A DNA stretch of 64,000 bases from Lunularia cruciata. Taxonomy: Eukaryota; Streptophyta; Marchantiopsida; Lunulariales; Lunulariaceae. The position numbers were made by a program, and so were the translations under genes. This document shows, one piece after another, positions 1 through 11,039 of the stretch. The stretch covers positions 58,815,493 to 58,879,492 of the forward strand of contig OX419759.1 of the NCBI GenBank assembly GCA_948567375.1. Direction: 5' to 3'. The first letter of the stretch is position 1. The number at the start of each line of letters is the position of its first letter. A model generated the notes under the pieces. The model was not told where the DNA came from and did no database searches. It worked only from the letters and a program-made list of their open reading frames with translations.

Positions 1-1180
1 GTACTCTGTATGTTGTTGATTGCCATGTTGAATATAGTGATGTGCAAGGATATGATCAACTTCATACTCTTCATGATCATTGATAAGCATAGGAGGAGGA
101 GTGCATTGGACATGATAGGAAAAGGAGGATGGACTAGAAACAAAGGGTTTCAACTTGGAAATGTGAAAGACATGGTGGATTTGTATATGAGAAGGCAAGG
201 CAAGGCAAGGCAAGGCAAGTCAAGGCAAGGCAAGGCAAGTCAAGGCAAGTCAATAAGCAACAAGAGAATGATTTGGGTAACATCAAATGGACCTTTCTAA
301 TTAGGAGAAAGTTTACAAAATTGTGTATCAAGTGGGAAGGGTGGGTTGTTAGAAGAAACCATGACCTCATCACCAAGTTGAAAAGTGAGATCACAACAAT
401 GTTTGTATGCTTTTTTTTTATGATTTTGAACAAGGAGATGAGATTTAGGTTGAAATACGGATATGGGTATGGTGGTCAAGAAGGTGGATGTGAGGGACAT
501 TAGATAGATATGGAGCAAGAAGGGATTTTGGAATAAGCAGCTCATGGCCAAAATCAAGGAAATAGGGAGAGAATCCAATGCTTGCCTACTTGGAATTATT
601 ATAAAAAAACTCAACAACTACAAGACACTTATCCCAATTAGTATGGTAAATATTGACAAAGGTACAAAGCATATCCTCCAAGGTGCAATTTGCATGTTTG
701 GTGTGTCCATGAATTTGAGTATGGTATGCCATGGACAAAGCAAGCTTGGTACCAAGTATTTGGAAGAGTGCTTGCCAGAATTTCCAATGAAATAAGGGTT
801 ATGGTCAGAGATGAGTACATAAGGCATCCCATGATACTTGGAAACATTGTCAAAGTATATCTAGGCCAATGTTAGAGCATCCACAATATCAAAGGTTGGT
901 GCCAACTGGATTTTCTTACTAAGCTTATCCACAAACACCACTATTTTTATGTGATTTTATTTTATCTTAAGCAAGGATGTGATGAGATCTAAGCTCTTGT
1001 TTTCCCATCAAGCAACTAGGATGGGAAGTGGTTGAAAGAGTCTACTCAATTTTTGTTGTTGGTCTTGTTGCATTGGTAGCTCTCACAAGATCAAACAAAC
1101 TCTCAAACATCATGTGCCATGTTGGGCTACCACCATTGGTGTTGTAGGGTACCCAAGGTATTGTCCACACCCATGTGACC
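1..1180 (-). pseudogene. G2 chromovirus integrase fragment (copy 2d)
   Basis: Read on the minus strand, this piece matches the integrase of the better preserved G2 copy at 61.3-62.3 kb. It runs from the N-terminal zinc-binding end (near 1180) through the core (LISDHNP-like motif near 800) to the C-terminal domain with GDEVMVSS-like residues near 380. It would insert retroelement cDNA into the host chromosome. Frameshifts and stops break it, for example between the LISDHNP stretch and the next block. The left end leaves the window and the right end is cut by the G1 LTR at 1181. Assignment is by direct comparison of copies within the window. Confidence 0.8.
192..251. repeat. Pentanucleotide microsatellite (AAGGC/AAGTC)12
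   Basis: Twelve uninterrupted 5-bp units, nine AAGGC and three AAGTC, lie in the linker after the integrase C-terminal domain of copy 2d. On the coding (minus) strand they read as a CLALP-like repeat. The sister copy near 62.24 kb has only the short seed CTTGCCTTGCCTTG at the equivalent place. Confidence 0.95.
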
Positions 1181-1849
1181 TTTAACACTCATTTTTGTAT
1201 GTATGTGCTATTCTAATATTTAGTTTGATATTATAAGTACTTGAGAAATATTATTTATAAAGAGATAAAAGATGGTTTTATGTAAGTCATGATTAGTTAA
1301 AGTTAGTCATAGTTAAGTTAGAGAGTACTTTACTTAAAGAAGATGAAAAAAATTACCACCACTATTTTGGATTCTAGTGTATTGACTTAGTATTATTCAT
1401 AAGTGTTTCATTTTGAGGAATAAATTAAGAACTCTTGGACCATAAACCTTTTTGATTTGGATTCTTTTATAGTCCAAGGATAGCTAATGTGAAAGAATCC
1501 TTGACTTAGTGGTTGGATTGAGATAAGATTATATGCTTAAGAGAATCTTCCTATGAGTATGGATATTCGTTTAGACTTTAGAATTCATTTGACTTTTAGC
1601 TTAGTAACTTGAGTTATTCTAATAATTAATAACTTTGGTGGTAATTTTTTCACAAGTACATAAACAAAGGGTAAGGAAGTACTCATCATCCTTCTATTTG
1701 CAACTATCTCTAGTGAGCAATGGTTTGAGTCTTAGAATGTTAACCTTGGAGGAGCATGATAGAGTTGAGGTTCTTTGTGTTCTTAGTCCATGGTGTGCTA
1801 CATAGAAGATAATTGAGGTTCATCTTGAGTGAGAGATAGAATAGCTAAA
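1181..1849 (+). repeat. 5' LTR of G1 copy 1a
   Basis: It aligns along its length with the LTRs at 43792, 51171, 56157(-) and 62339(-). The family start TGTAACACCC is decayed to TTTAACACTC here. The TATA box seen in other copies (TATATAAAC) reads TACATAAAC near 1657. It ends just before the primer-binding site. Confidence 0.88.
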
Positions 1850-1852
1850 TTT

Positions 1853-1871
1853 TGGTTCCATTGCCAAAACC
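1853..1871 (+). other. Primer-binding site resembling tRNA-Asp complement
   Basis: The sequence TGGTTCCATTGCCAAAACC lies directly after the LTR. The complement of the plant tRNA-Asp 3' end is TGGCGCCGTTGCCGGGG, a primer known from Athila/Tat-type elements. The match is partial; most differences are C/T or G/A changes. The same site recurs in copy 1b at 44487. Confidence 0.6.
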
Positions 1872-2662
1872 TTTCTAGAAGGCAAGATAATGTTTTGTAT
1901 ACAGTTCTATATAAGACAAGAGGAAACTATGAGAGCTCACTTGGAGAGTACATAAGTGGAAGAGAGAGCTAAACTTATGTTAAAGAATTTGGACACATTT
2001 GTATGCACTATAGTTCATGATAATGTATTTGAGGTGATATTGTACATACTATAAACATGAGAGGATTTTGGGAGATTCTGTGGGGTGGATTGCAGATTTT
2101 GGAGATTATGGTGATTTTGGGCAAAACCTCAAGTTTTAGATCTGGACTTGAAATTTTCACAAAGAACATTTTGGATTATGTGTTAGGCGGGACACTTGAA
2201 ATTATTGTAAGGGTTACTATATGTATTGAGTTATAATTTTTGGAAGGTGATAGGGTAAACTATTCCCAAAAATTGTACACTCATTGGAATTTTGTACACA
2301 GTTTGCCATGTCTTCATTTTTTCATTAGATTGTATTGGAACTTTCCAAGAAAATTAAGTGTATAATGATTTATCTTTTGGCCCAAGAATTAGAGAGAGAT
2401 CATTATGCTCAGAAAGAAATGAGTTTTTAAAATAAGGGGGTGGTTTTCAGACCAAATCTAAAATATGCATACTAAATAAAAAGGTGTATATGCCAAATGG
2501 CTAAATGAAAATATCTAAAATTAAGTAGGGAAGAATGCCTTGGGGTCTTGACTAAGTGTGAAAAATGTCAAAGTACTATGATATACCAATTGAGAGAATT
2601 TAGTAATATTGTGAGGATTTAGTAATATCATAATATTTAGCAATTCTAGAGAGTCGAGATCT

Positions 2663-2738
2663 CATGCATGAGGAGTGTGAGAGCAACCAAAACCATGTTT
2701 CATGCATGAGGAGTGTGAGAGCAACCAAAACTATGTTT
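2663..2738 (+). repeat. 38-bp tandem duplication in G1 leader
   Basis: Two near-identical 38-bp units (2663-2700 and 2701-2738) beginning CATGCATGAGGAGTGTGAG. Copy 1b has a single unit near 45.28 kb, so the duplication is specific to copy 1a. Confidence 0.9.
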
Positions 2739-2973
2739 AAGTGTTAAGACTCATCTTGGGAACATAGAGGGTCACTAAGAGTGGAAGTTGAAACTTTAAA
2801 AGGTTCTCCAAGGTTTTGAGGTGATTGTAGGGGTGGATTTGAGAAAAAGAGAGCTTTAAATATAATTTGAGAAGAGTGTGGAGAGGATTCAAAATTATTC
2901 ACTACTTGGAGGAAAGAGTGATTCTAAGTGTTTTTTTTAATAAAGAAAAGAGACATAAAGCAAGTTCATATCC

Positions 2974-3198
2974 ATGGCTTTTGAGAGCAAGAAAATGAGA
3001 GAAAAGAGAGGCTTACTTGACTTGGGATTGCATGTTGGACCTTCACCAAGATTGGGAGGGAGGAGATTTAAGACCAAGAAGTTGTGTGAGGCTTGTGGAG
3101 TGGAAGGACTTCCTAAAGGGCATGAGTATAGTGGAGTAATGTCACTTTTGGATACTTTGGTGAAAGATCTTGGAGAGAGTCTTAGTAAAGCTACGTAG
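2974..3198 (+). CDS. G1 leader ORF, zinc-finger-like small protein (74 aa)
   Basis: This open 74-codon frame lies between the LTR and the gag start at 3456. I do not recognise its family. Residues 38-52 contain C-X2-C (C38, C41), eight residues, then H50, followed two residues later by Y52. In the sister copy (45541-45764) that last position is Cys, giving CX2CX8HXC, a plausible zinc-binding pattern. The N-terminus is basic (K, R rich) and the C-terminus looks amphipathic (SLLDTLVKDLGESL). In both copies the frame ends straight after LSK or a few residues later. It may be an accessory ORF or a separated N-terminal gag module. The frame is open here even though the rest of the element is full of stops, but at 74 codons this may be chance. 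Confidence 0.45.
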   Translation: MAFESKKMREKRGLLDLGLHVGPSPRLGGRRFKTKKLCEACGVEGLPKGHEYSGVMSLLDTLVKDLGESLSKAT

Positions 3199-3257
3199 AA
3201 ATTATCATTTTTATCAACTAGTTCTTAGGATTAGTGATGGAGATAATCTTTCAACTT

Positions 3258-3274
3258 ATGGATAAACTATCCAT
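3258..3274 (+). other. Conserved hairpin in G1 leader
   Basis: ATGGATA-AAC-TATCCAT, a perfect 7-bp stem with a 3-nt loop, lies between the leader ORF and gag. The identical hairpin is at 45824-45840 in copy 1b. Confidence 0.6.
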
Positions 3275-3738
3275 GAGGGTTTAATCAATATTCACTCTGG
3301 GATTTGATGCTCTTGTAAAAAACTTGGAGTAACTTGAATCTTTTGTTTTTTCTAAGGTGGATTACTCTCAAATAATGTTAGTCATGTATATACTCTATTA
3401 GTTATACAACGAGAAAAAAAATTGATAGAAAAAAGAAAGGTAGTGAGGGGTTAAGATGGGGAAACTTTTTGTTTTATTATGGAGGGATGGAGAAGATATG
3501 GAGGTATTTGTGAGAGACTTCAAGAGAGTTTAGATATGAAACAATGAGAGGAGGAAGAATGAATGGGTCTCATTATTATTGGATTTCTTTGAGGATCCAT
3601 AACTTACATAGTGCGAGCCAAAACATCAAAAGAGAGGAGGAGAGATGGGCAAGGAGAGTTTTGGGAGGATTTAACTTTAGCACTCATTGAGAAATTTCTT
3701 CCAGATGAGAGTGATGAGAGATTGATGAGTGAGGTTAT

Positions 3739-4470
3739 TGTAATACCAAGAGTTAACCATATGATCTAGATGTGCACTTTAGTTTTGTAATATCTTGAAT
3801 GATATTATACATGATGGAAAAAATAAATCAGATAGAAGTATCACCAAAAGAGTATTTCTATTAATAGAGTAAAAACCAAAATAGACTTGAAAACCTTAGA
3901 ACCAATAGCTAGATATATAATTTAAAGGTGAGAATTGGTTTGGTGAGATCTGGAAGGATGTTACACATGATAGACTAAATAGATCAAAAAGAGGTATCAC
4001 CAAAAGGGGATTTCTAATAGAGTAGGAACCAGAATATGCCTAAAATCTTTAAAAGTAATTTGGATGTCTAAACAAATGAATTAAGCTTTGAAAATGTACA
4101 AATTCCTCACTAATAGAGAAAATATTGGCCTTCTATCCCCCTTGGTTTGTCTCATCAAGAGCTTTCCAATGGTACCTCACCCACGTGATTCTAAAATTCC
4201 TATAGGAAGATTCTTGAAAAGATTCCCTTTGGTCAAAGCTTGTTTGACCAACCAGATAGGACCAGGACCAACATGTCACCCATCCAAGTGGGTAATCCAA
4301 GGGTGGAGCTTGCTAACATGTCACCTATCTATGTGCCTAATCCTATGGTGGAGCTTCCTTGGAGAAGATCCTTTTTGTTTATATAATAAAGAGAAGGTGC
4401 TCCTTTGGGGCATCGGAGGATTGAGTGTGAAATCTGTATTTTTTCTCTCCTCTTGATCTCAAGGTAAATG
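3739..4470 (+). mobile_element. Solo LTR of chromovirus family G4
   Basis: It starts TGTAATACCAAGAG and aligns with the LTRs of the G4 element at 39666-40385 and 42913-43653. A G-box CACGTG is at 4182-4187 and a TATATAATA TATA box at 4380. Host gag sequence continues on both sides, and a short GTTAT/GTTAC repeat flanks it, compatible with a target duplication. The right end is uncertain by about 10 bp because the terminus is diverged. Confidence 0.82.
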
Positions 4471-5000
4471 AGTTACCTTCCTCAAACATGGAGATGGAGA
4501 GAAAGTGAAAGTCTATGTAGAAAGAGTGGAGAAGTTAGAATCCAGATTTTGCATAGTGTTGAAGAAGAGTGTAGATGATATGTGACTATTATGATTCACA
4601 TAAGAGCTATGATTACCAAGAAATTTTGTGAGTGTTGAGACCATAGATTAAAAGTTATCTAAGATATGAGAAATCTTCTTCCAAGGTTGAAGCTATCAAG
4701 ATTATAATTCATATGGAAGGAGTTTGGAAGAGGATGACAGTGATTTGGTGGTGAAAAAGGTTATCCATCATCCTCAAGGTTATAAGTATGGCAAAACTTC
4801 TGATCTTTGGTGGCAAGGGTTGCATCACAATTAGTAGTTGCTTTGGTTCTTGAAGCTCCACCAAAAGATCTACTACAAACCATCACAAAATAACTTACAG
4901 ATCTCAAGATCAATATAGTGCAACTATAGGAGAAGAGAGAGGTGGATCATAATGTGGGCAGAGTGCTTGGGAGTCATGGAAGCTATTCATATAGAGGAAG

Positions 5001-5024
5001 CCAACCAACCAACCAACCAACCAA
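5001..5024. repeat. (CCAA)6 microsatellite in gag spacer
   Basis: Six CCAA units just before the zinc knuckle of copy 1a. Copy 1b has four at 46817-46832, so the tract varies in length between copies. Confidence 0.9.
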
Positions 5025-5639
5025 AAATTTCAATGATAGAAATTGTTTTGGTTGTGGGGGAAGAGGTTACATCCAAAGGAATTGTTCAAATTCCACTTAC
5101 CATAAAGGAAGGGGCTATGAGAGAGCCAATAAAAAGAAGAGGGAGGTAGTGAAACCCAAGTGGCTCCTAATCTAAACAAAAGTAAGTAGATAACATCCAT
5201 ATATGTGGTTGAGAGCAAATATGAGAAGAAGGAGTGCTCAAACTCCAAAAGTTTTAATTTGGAGCTTTTGGCACAAGAGAAGAAGAGAGCTAGTTCTCCA
5301 GAGGATGTACACTCTTCTCAAGAATTAACTCATAACAAGGATACTCTTATGACTATTAGGAGCAATTGCACTAGCACCTCAACACCATCAACAACAAAGA
5401 CTCCAAGGAAAAAGTAAGGGATGGAGGACTTCTTGATCTCAAAGCAACAATGGAACTACAATATGTTGGAGGATGTTGGTAGGCATAAGGCTAACATCAC
5501 ATTGGGTCAATTGATAGCTTTGAATCCTACCTTGAGAAAGTAGCTTAGAGGTGATTTGAGTTATACAAGGAACCAAAGAAAGAAGAAAGCAAAAGCTTTA
5601 GTATCAATGGGGGTGATGGATGAATATGCCTCCAAGATT

Positions 5640-5990
5640 GATGTGAGAATGAATGGTCATAAGATCAAGGATTCACTTATTGATGGATGATCTACTATGA
5701 ATGCTATGTTAGAGAAGTTGATGAAGAATGCTATGTTAGAGAGGTTGATGAAGAAGTTGGGTATGATATACTCTAGACCTTCAACATTTGTAGTAAACAT
5801 AGCAAACAAGCAACAAATTTGACCAATAGGGGTGATGCATAAGGTGGTAGTTTCAGTCATGGGAATTCAAAACCTCATGACTTTGCAAGTCTTGAAGAAT
5901 TCAAACTACTATTTGCTTTTAGGGAGGCCATGGTTGAGGGAGCATGCACAATTGATCAATGGTATAAAGGGTACTTGAGGATTGGGCCAT
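5640..5990 (+). pseudogene. Protease domain, G1 copy 1a
   Basis: Retropepsin-like region. NGHKIKDSLIDG corresponds to the active-site strand, followed by the LLLGRPWL motif near 5920 that usually closes gypsy proteases. The active site is interrupted by a TGA after IDG. A 27-bp in-frame tandem duplication (5699-5725 and 5726-5752, NAMLEKLMK-like) is absent from copy 1b. The enzyme would have cleaved the Gag-Pol polyprotein. Confidence 0.7.
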
Positions 5991-6234
5991 CAAATCATAA
6001 AATTATAATTCCTTTCACTATCATCACCAACATTTCAAATTCAGACACACCATCTCCTTATTATTGGGAATCAAATTCAGAAGAAGAAGCTTCAGGTGTG
6101 ACACTTACACGGAGGAACAGACTTCCACGGAAGAAGATGAATTTGAATTTGAATCTGATTCAAATGTGTATCCATTGTTTGCTATGGATTTTCCACCTAA
6201 GCTAGAGGTTGTGAAGGCCATATAATCACCATTG

Positions 6235-7232
6235 ACACTTGAAGAGATAGAGAGGAGATTATCTACCCTCAAGTATAGTCCAAATGCTACCAAGGAGGAG
6301 AATGTGAGATTTGAGGAGGTTTTCCATAATTTTTTCCATGTGTTTGCTTTCAATTACAAGGATCTAAAGGTAGTTACCTTGGAGGAGCACAAGATAGAGG
6401 TGGGATCACATGCAAGACCAATCCGCAAGAAGCAATGTTGCATTAGCCCACCAATAGCTTTGGTTGTGAAAGAGGAGATTGATAAGCTCAAGTAGCCCAA
6501 ATTTATCTTTGAGGTGGAGAATTCAAAATGGGTGTCTCTAATTGTGATTGTGAAGAAAAGAAATGGCAAGCTTTATGTATGTGTGGATTACAAAAAGCTC
6601 AAAGTTATTTTTAAGGACTATTTCACTTTGCCATTCATTGATGAGATCTTGGAGAAAGTTGCAAGTCATAAGAGGTACAGTTTTGGAGATGGTTATAGTG
6701 AGTATAACCAAATCATGATTGCATCAAAGCATCAACAACTCACCATATTCACCACAACTTTGGAGAACTTATGATTTCAAGATCATGCCTTCTAGGCTTT
6801 GCAATGCTCCAACCACATTCTAATAGTTCATGAAGAAGGTGTTTGAACCTTTCATTGGGAAATTTGTGAGAGACTTCATTGATGACTTTTGTGTCTATGG
6901 GAGCAAGGAGGAGAACTTTTAGCATCTGATCAAGGGCTTGCAATGCTTGGATGAAGCAAATGCATCACTCAACCCAAAAAAGTGCATTTTTGGTTGTGAA
7001 GAAGGTCAACTTTTGGGGCACATCATCTCCAAGGATGGAATAGTAGTTGATTTAAGAAGGTGAAGGAAATCTCCAACCTTCCATTCCCTTCAAGCTAGAT
7101 AAAGTTATGTCAATTCTTGGGAATGGTTGGGTATTACAGGAGGTTCATATTTCCATTTTCAACAAGGCTTATGCATTGATCATCTACATGAGGAAGTGTG
7201 TAGAATAGATGTTGATTTTGGAGGATAAAAAG
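6235..7232 (+). pseudogene. Reverse transcriptase, G1 copy 1a (3' truncated)
   Basis: Collinear with copy 1b. Visible blocks: a linker with LEEIERRLSTLKY (6240), VSLIVIVKKRNGKL...VDYKKL (6530-6600), LPFIDEILEKV (6630), GLCNAP-like (6800) and FIDDFCVYG (6875-6905), the catalytic Y/FXDD box in FIDD form. Stops at several Gln/Trp/Arg positions and frameshifts destroy it. The frame is cut at 7232 by the G2 LTR. Confidence 0.8.
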
Positions 7233-7620
7233 TGTAACAATATCTAAAATATTAAATTAACCTAAAATATTCTAGAAATATCTAAAAAGCTTCTTGGAAA
7301 GCTTCAAGGCAAACTTTGCTTGCACTCCAAGTAGGTAGGTTCTAGAAGGAAACTTCTAGAAGCTTCTAGCTAGTTTGGCTTGCATGTCAAGTAGATGGCC
7401 TCTAGAAGGAAGCTTCTTGAGACGATTTCTTGTTAACTTGGCTTGCATTTCAAGAAAGCAGGTCAAGGAAGCTTCTTGAGAAGCTTCTCAAGAGCCTTGT
7501 ATGCTCTCTATAGATACCAAAACCAAAGCTCATGCTAGGCATTTGGATTTTTTCCATACTCAAGTGTCCTAATGTGATCTTCCATTCTTCTATTTTGCTC
7601 CTCGGTCTTAGTCTTTTACA
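7233..7620 (+). repeat. 5' LTR of G2 copy 2a
   Basis: 388 bp, TGTAACAATATC to CTTTTACA, matching the LTRs at 57322-57734 and 63271-63693. It is built of about three imperfect 60-bp repeats rich in TTCTAGAA and GAAGCTTC palindromes. The TATA box is decayed (CTATAGATACC near 7510). Confidence 0.9.
7349..7366 (+). promoter_or_regulatory. Heat-shock-element-like motif in G2 LTR
   Basis: GAAACTTCTAGAAGCTTC is a perfect four-unit GAAnnTTCnnGAAnnTTC array, the form bound by plant heat-shock factors. It recurs in the two other G2 LTRs (57463-57480 and 63422-63439). Confidence 0.6.
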
Positions 7621-7639
7621 TTGCTTTGAGAGCAGAAAT

Positions 7640-8790
7640 GAGATAGATGGAATTTATGGACCACCAAATCCATTTCCACTAAACCATTGGGATTTTTATG
7701 TCCAAATACTACCCAAATATCATTTCACACAATTCATCTTCTCGCGCTTTGGGTATGATTTTTTGAATATAATCACCTTGTCTGAGGAACCCTTGGTACT
7801 TCTGATTGCAATGTATGGCAAACAATAGACGTGTTACATCTATGCATTAATAAATAAGATAGGTTGGGGGTGGTGTGATGGATTAGTAACCATGGTGGCA
7901 ATGCCCAAGGTATCATTGTTATACAACAACAAATTGAGCACCTTACTTGATTGTTGGATGAACAAGATCATCAACGACAAGAGTACTAGTTTGAGAAGGA
8001 GAAGATTGAATCCAATTTCCAAAACCTAAGGTTTTTGAAGGTAAGAATGTCTCGGGTGTAGTGGAGAATTTTATGTTTGATTTTGAATGTTATTTCAAAG
8101 CTACCAATTCCCAAAATACATGGAAATAGATTCTCTTTGCTTCCAATCAATTAGATGGAGAAGCAAAGTAATGGTGGCAATTCCAAGTGGAGCAAGCTAA
8201 ATGGTAAATTGTTGCACTAATCTTGACATGGGCAGAATTCAAGACTGTAATAATGGTCAATTCTAAGCTATAAATGCTACACAAGCTACACAAGATAGAT
8301 TGGTAGAGTTGAAGCAGATTGGCTTTGTAAGAAGTTATATCATGCAATTCCAAAACACCATCATGCAAATTCTAAATATATTTAAAGGTGAAGATATGGA
8401 TCAATTTGTGAGGGGCTTGAAGTCATATACCAAATTAGAGGTAACTATGCGAGAGTTGCAACACTTGGAGCAGGCCATACGGTTGGCCAAACACTTTGAT
8501 TCGTTGGTTACAACAACTTCGTCTCAACCTCGACCTCCATAAAACCTACCAATACACTACACATGGGTGGAGGAGTTGGCACCAATGGAGATTGATACTA
8601 TTCAATGGAGACCACTTGACACTACATATAGAGAAACAAATACGACAAAATGGTGATTGTTTCTATTGTTGCTAACTTGGACATCACATTACTGAATGTC
8701 CGCTCAAGAATAGGTGACCTTGACAAGTCACCTAGATGGAGTTTGTGGAGCAGAATGATAAAGGAAATGAGGAATCCAAATAGTAGATTT
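7640..8790 (+). pseudogene. gag of G2 copy 2a
   Basis: Capsid remnant with a FPKPKVFEG-like start of the gag domain near 8020 and helices around 8300-8540 (LKQIGFVRSYIMQFQ). The CCHC zinc knuckle at 8658-8699 reads C-F-Y-C, then four positions including one stop, then H and C, so all four zinc ligands are kept. Several stops and frame changes; not translatable. Confidence 0.72.
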
Positions 8791-8827
8791 CAAACCTTGT
8801 ATTGGGAGCTTTATTAGTTCCAATGGG

Positions 8828-9211
8828 ATGGAAGGCTTGAATTATGCGGGGTTGCTTCACTTGCAAGGTATGATATGTGATCATAGTTGTAGGATTTTGG
8901 TTGATTCAAGAATTTCAAAGAATTACATGTCCATGCAATTAGCAAAGGAATTACATGTTCATATCAAGCCAATAATTGGAAAGAAATTAATGATGGTGAA
9001 TGGTAGAAAAGAGTTTGGATTTTGTACCTCACATCCTATTACGTTCAAGATTGGGAAAGAGAATTTGAAATGTATGAGGTTTGTAGTGGCACCTCTACAC
9101 TATGATGTTATTTTAGGGTTGCTTTGGCTTGAACATCATAAGGTTCCATTTGATTTGATTGGACTTGACAATAAATTCAAGTACAACATCAAGGTAAGAA
9201 TTTTTTATTAG
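8828..9211 (+). pseudogene. Protease domain, G2 copy 2a
   Basis: A 127-codon open stretch with ILVDSRISKNYMS in place of the retropepsin LVDSGSS-type active site (catalytic Asp kept, Gly replaced by Arg), then HYDVILGLLWLEHH, the usual C-terminal motif of gypsy proteases. Upstream lies the zinc knuckle, downstream the 60-bp repeat. The Gly change and later frame breaks make activity unlikely. Confidence 0.78.
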
Positions 9212-9249
9212 GTTTGGCACCTTTGAGTAAGACACCTAAGAATAGTCAA

Positions 9250-9489
9250 TCACAAGATGGGAAGTTTGTTAGGAAAGCAACCATAGAGCAAGCTTTGAAG
9301 GAAGATAAGTACTAAGGTGTGAAGTTTGTCAAGAAAATAGCCAAAGAGTAAGCTTTGAAGGAAGATAAGTCCCAAGATGGGAATTTTATCAAGAAAGTAG
9401 CCATAGAGCAAGCTTTGAAGGAAGATAAATCCCTAGATGGGAAGTTTTTCAATGAAGTAGTTAAAGAGCAAACTTTTGAGGAAGATAAC
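9250..9489 (+). repeat. 60-bp coding minisatellite, 4 copies, between protease and RT
   Basis: Four head-to-tail 60-bp units (9250, 9310, 9370, 9430), each encoding a charged 20-aa repeat of the type SQDGKFxKKxAIEQALKEDK. Copy 2c has three units (59424-59603). Confidence 0.92.
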
Positions 9490-9499
9490 TTTATTTTTG

Positions 9500-10990
9500 T
9501 GATGTCATCAAGCAGATTGCACAAGGAGAATCAGAGGGTCAAGAGCCTTATTAAGCAATGGTTGATCAAATAGTTTAGGAATTTGTGAATATGTTTCTAG
9601 AGATCTGCCAAAGAAATTACACTCCAATCATGGTATGCCCTTCAACATTGAATTATTGCCAAAGAGTACTCTAGTGAGTAGACCAATCTATTAGCTCCCA
9701 CCAAAGGATTTGGAGGAGATGCAAATAACACTTACCGAGTTGTTGGAGAAGGATTTTATATGAGATAAGCATGACTTAGAAGGTGAAGATTTCAACATTG
9801 CATCTCCTTGGGGAGCACCAATACTATTCATTCCAAAGAAAGATGGAGGACTTTTTTTCTATAGTGATTACCGTGGTCTCAATAAATAGACAATGTAAAT
9901 TGCATATCCCTTGTTTCAAATTGATGACTTGCTTATCAATTGAGTGGAGTACAATACTTCTCCAAGTTAGATCTTTGCAATGGCTATTGACAAACCTCCA
10001 TTGATACAAAGGATGTGAAAAAGGCTACCTTTTGCACAAGGTATGTGCATTTTGAATGGAGAGTTTTACCTTTTGGGCTCAATAATGCTCCAAAAGTCTT
10101 CATGGATCAAATGCATCAAATGTTGGATGTACTATTGGATTGGTACATGGTGGTGTTTTTGGATAACATTTTAATATATAGTAAGATAGAGATAGAACAC
10201 ACAAATCATGTGCAAATTATGATAATGGAAGTTTAACAACAAGAAGTCAAAATGTGCCTTTTGGTAGAAGGAAGTTAACTTCTTGGGTCACAAGATCTCA
10301 TATGAGAGAATGAAGATGGAAGAGGAGAAAATCAAGGCCATCACTAATTGGCTTACATCAAAGGATGATATAAAAGTATGGACATTTAATAGATTGGCCA
10401 ACTTTTACCAATGGTTCATCCACTACTATGCTCATGTAATTTCACCATTGACCAATCTCTTGGAGAAGAACTCAAGCTTTCAATGGACCAACAAGCATAA
10501 AGAAGCATTCTAGAAGCTAAAAAATATGGTGTCTTCAAGACCCATTCTTCAACCATATGATCCTCAACTACCTTGTGTGGTTGATTTTGATGTTTCTAAC
10601 TTTGCAATTAGAGCTATGTTGTAATAAGAATTCCCAAATGGATTACATCCCATTGTCTTTGTGTCTTGTAGACTAAATACTGCAAAAAATAATTACTCTA
10701 CTCAAGACTGGGAACAACTAGCAATGGTATATGCAACCAAAGTATGGAGGCATTATCTCTCAGGGAAACAAGTGATCATGCAAACTTATCACAAACTTTT
10801 ACTATAGACATTACACTTGGAACACATGAAGAGTCTACATCATCAATGGGAAGAACCAACTACAATTTTTTGACATCAAACTTGAGTACAAACCCAATTG
10901 GTTCCACATCATTTTTGATTCCCTATCATGATGACCTGGTTTGAAGTCTCTTCCTCTCATCATGACGGTAATAACAACAGTATCAATTGA
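9500..10990 (+). pseudogene. Reverse transcriptase and RNase H, G2 copy 2a
   Basis: RT blocks: linker to KDFI at about 9755, PWGAP...FIPKK (9810-9840), an [11 protein letters not shown] equivalent near 9960, RVLPFGLNNAP (10060), then VFLDNILIYS (10153-10185). The second catalytic Asp of the FLDD box is Asn here. RNase H follows (VDFDVSNFAI near 10580, ending about 10950). Stops at Gln and Arg codons plus frame slips inactivate it. The FLDD-type box and the matching integrase/chromodomain copy at 61-63 kb place it among chromoviruses. Confidence 0.85.
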
Positions 10991-11039
10991 CTCCAAAGTC
11001 CAACTAAAATTAAGACCACTTTACAAAAAGATCCTTCCT

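Larger units (their letters stand above)
3456..5430 (+). pseudogene. gag of G1 copy 1a (split by a solo LTR)
   Basis: Structural capsid/nucleocapsid polyprotein remnant. It starts at MGKLFVLL (3456), collinear with copy 1b at 46007. The capsid core VFVRDF...EWVSLL...FFED runs to about 3735, where a G4 solo LTR interrupts it. Gag resumes near 4475 (GDGEKVKVYV-like). The nucleocapsid CCHC knuckle is at 5044-5085 and reads C-X2-C-X4-Y-X4-C: the zinc-binding His is Tyr (TAC at 5068-5070), against His in copy 1b. A frame 4942-5175 covers the knuckle. Stops and indels elsewhere. Confidence 0.8.
1181..7232 (+). mobile_element. G1 Ty3/gypsy retrotransposon, copy 1a (5' part)
   Basis: The order is 5' LTR, tRNA-Asp-like primer-binding site, leader with a small ORF, gag with a zinc knuckle, protease and reverse transcriptase, all collinear with the fuller copy at 43.8-52.2 kb. 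It lies inside the minus-strand G2 integrase (1-1180). It carries a G4 solo LTR in gag (3739-about 4470) and is broken just after reverse transcriptase by G2 copy 2a at 7233. RNase H, integrase and the 3' LTR are not visible to the right. Many stops and frameshifts make it non-functional. Confidence 0.88.

Noticed and set aside
4088-4456. 122-codon frame, with a shorter counterpart at 40229-40414
   Set aside because: They lie inside G4 LTRs and reflect LTR sequence, not a gene.
10744-10944. Open frame after the G2 RNase H
   Set aside because: A frameshifted shadow of RNase H sequence conserved with 60.9-61.0 kb, not a separate gene.
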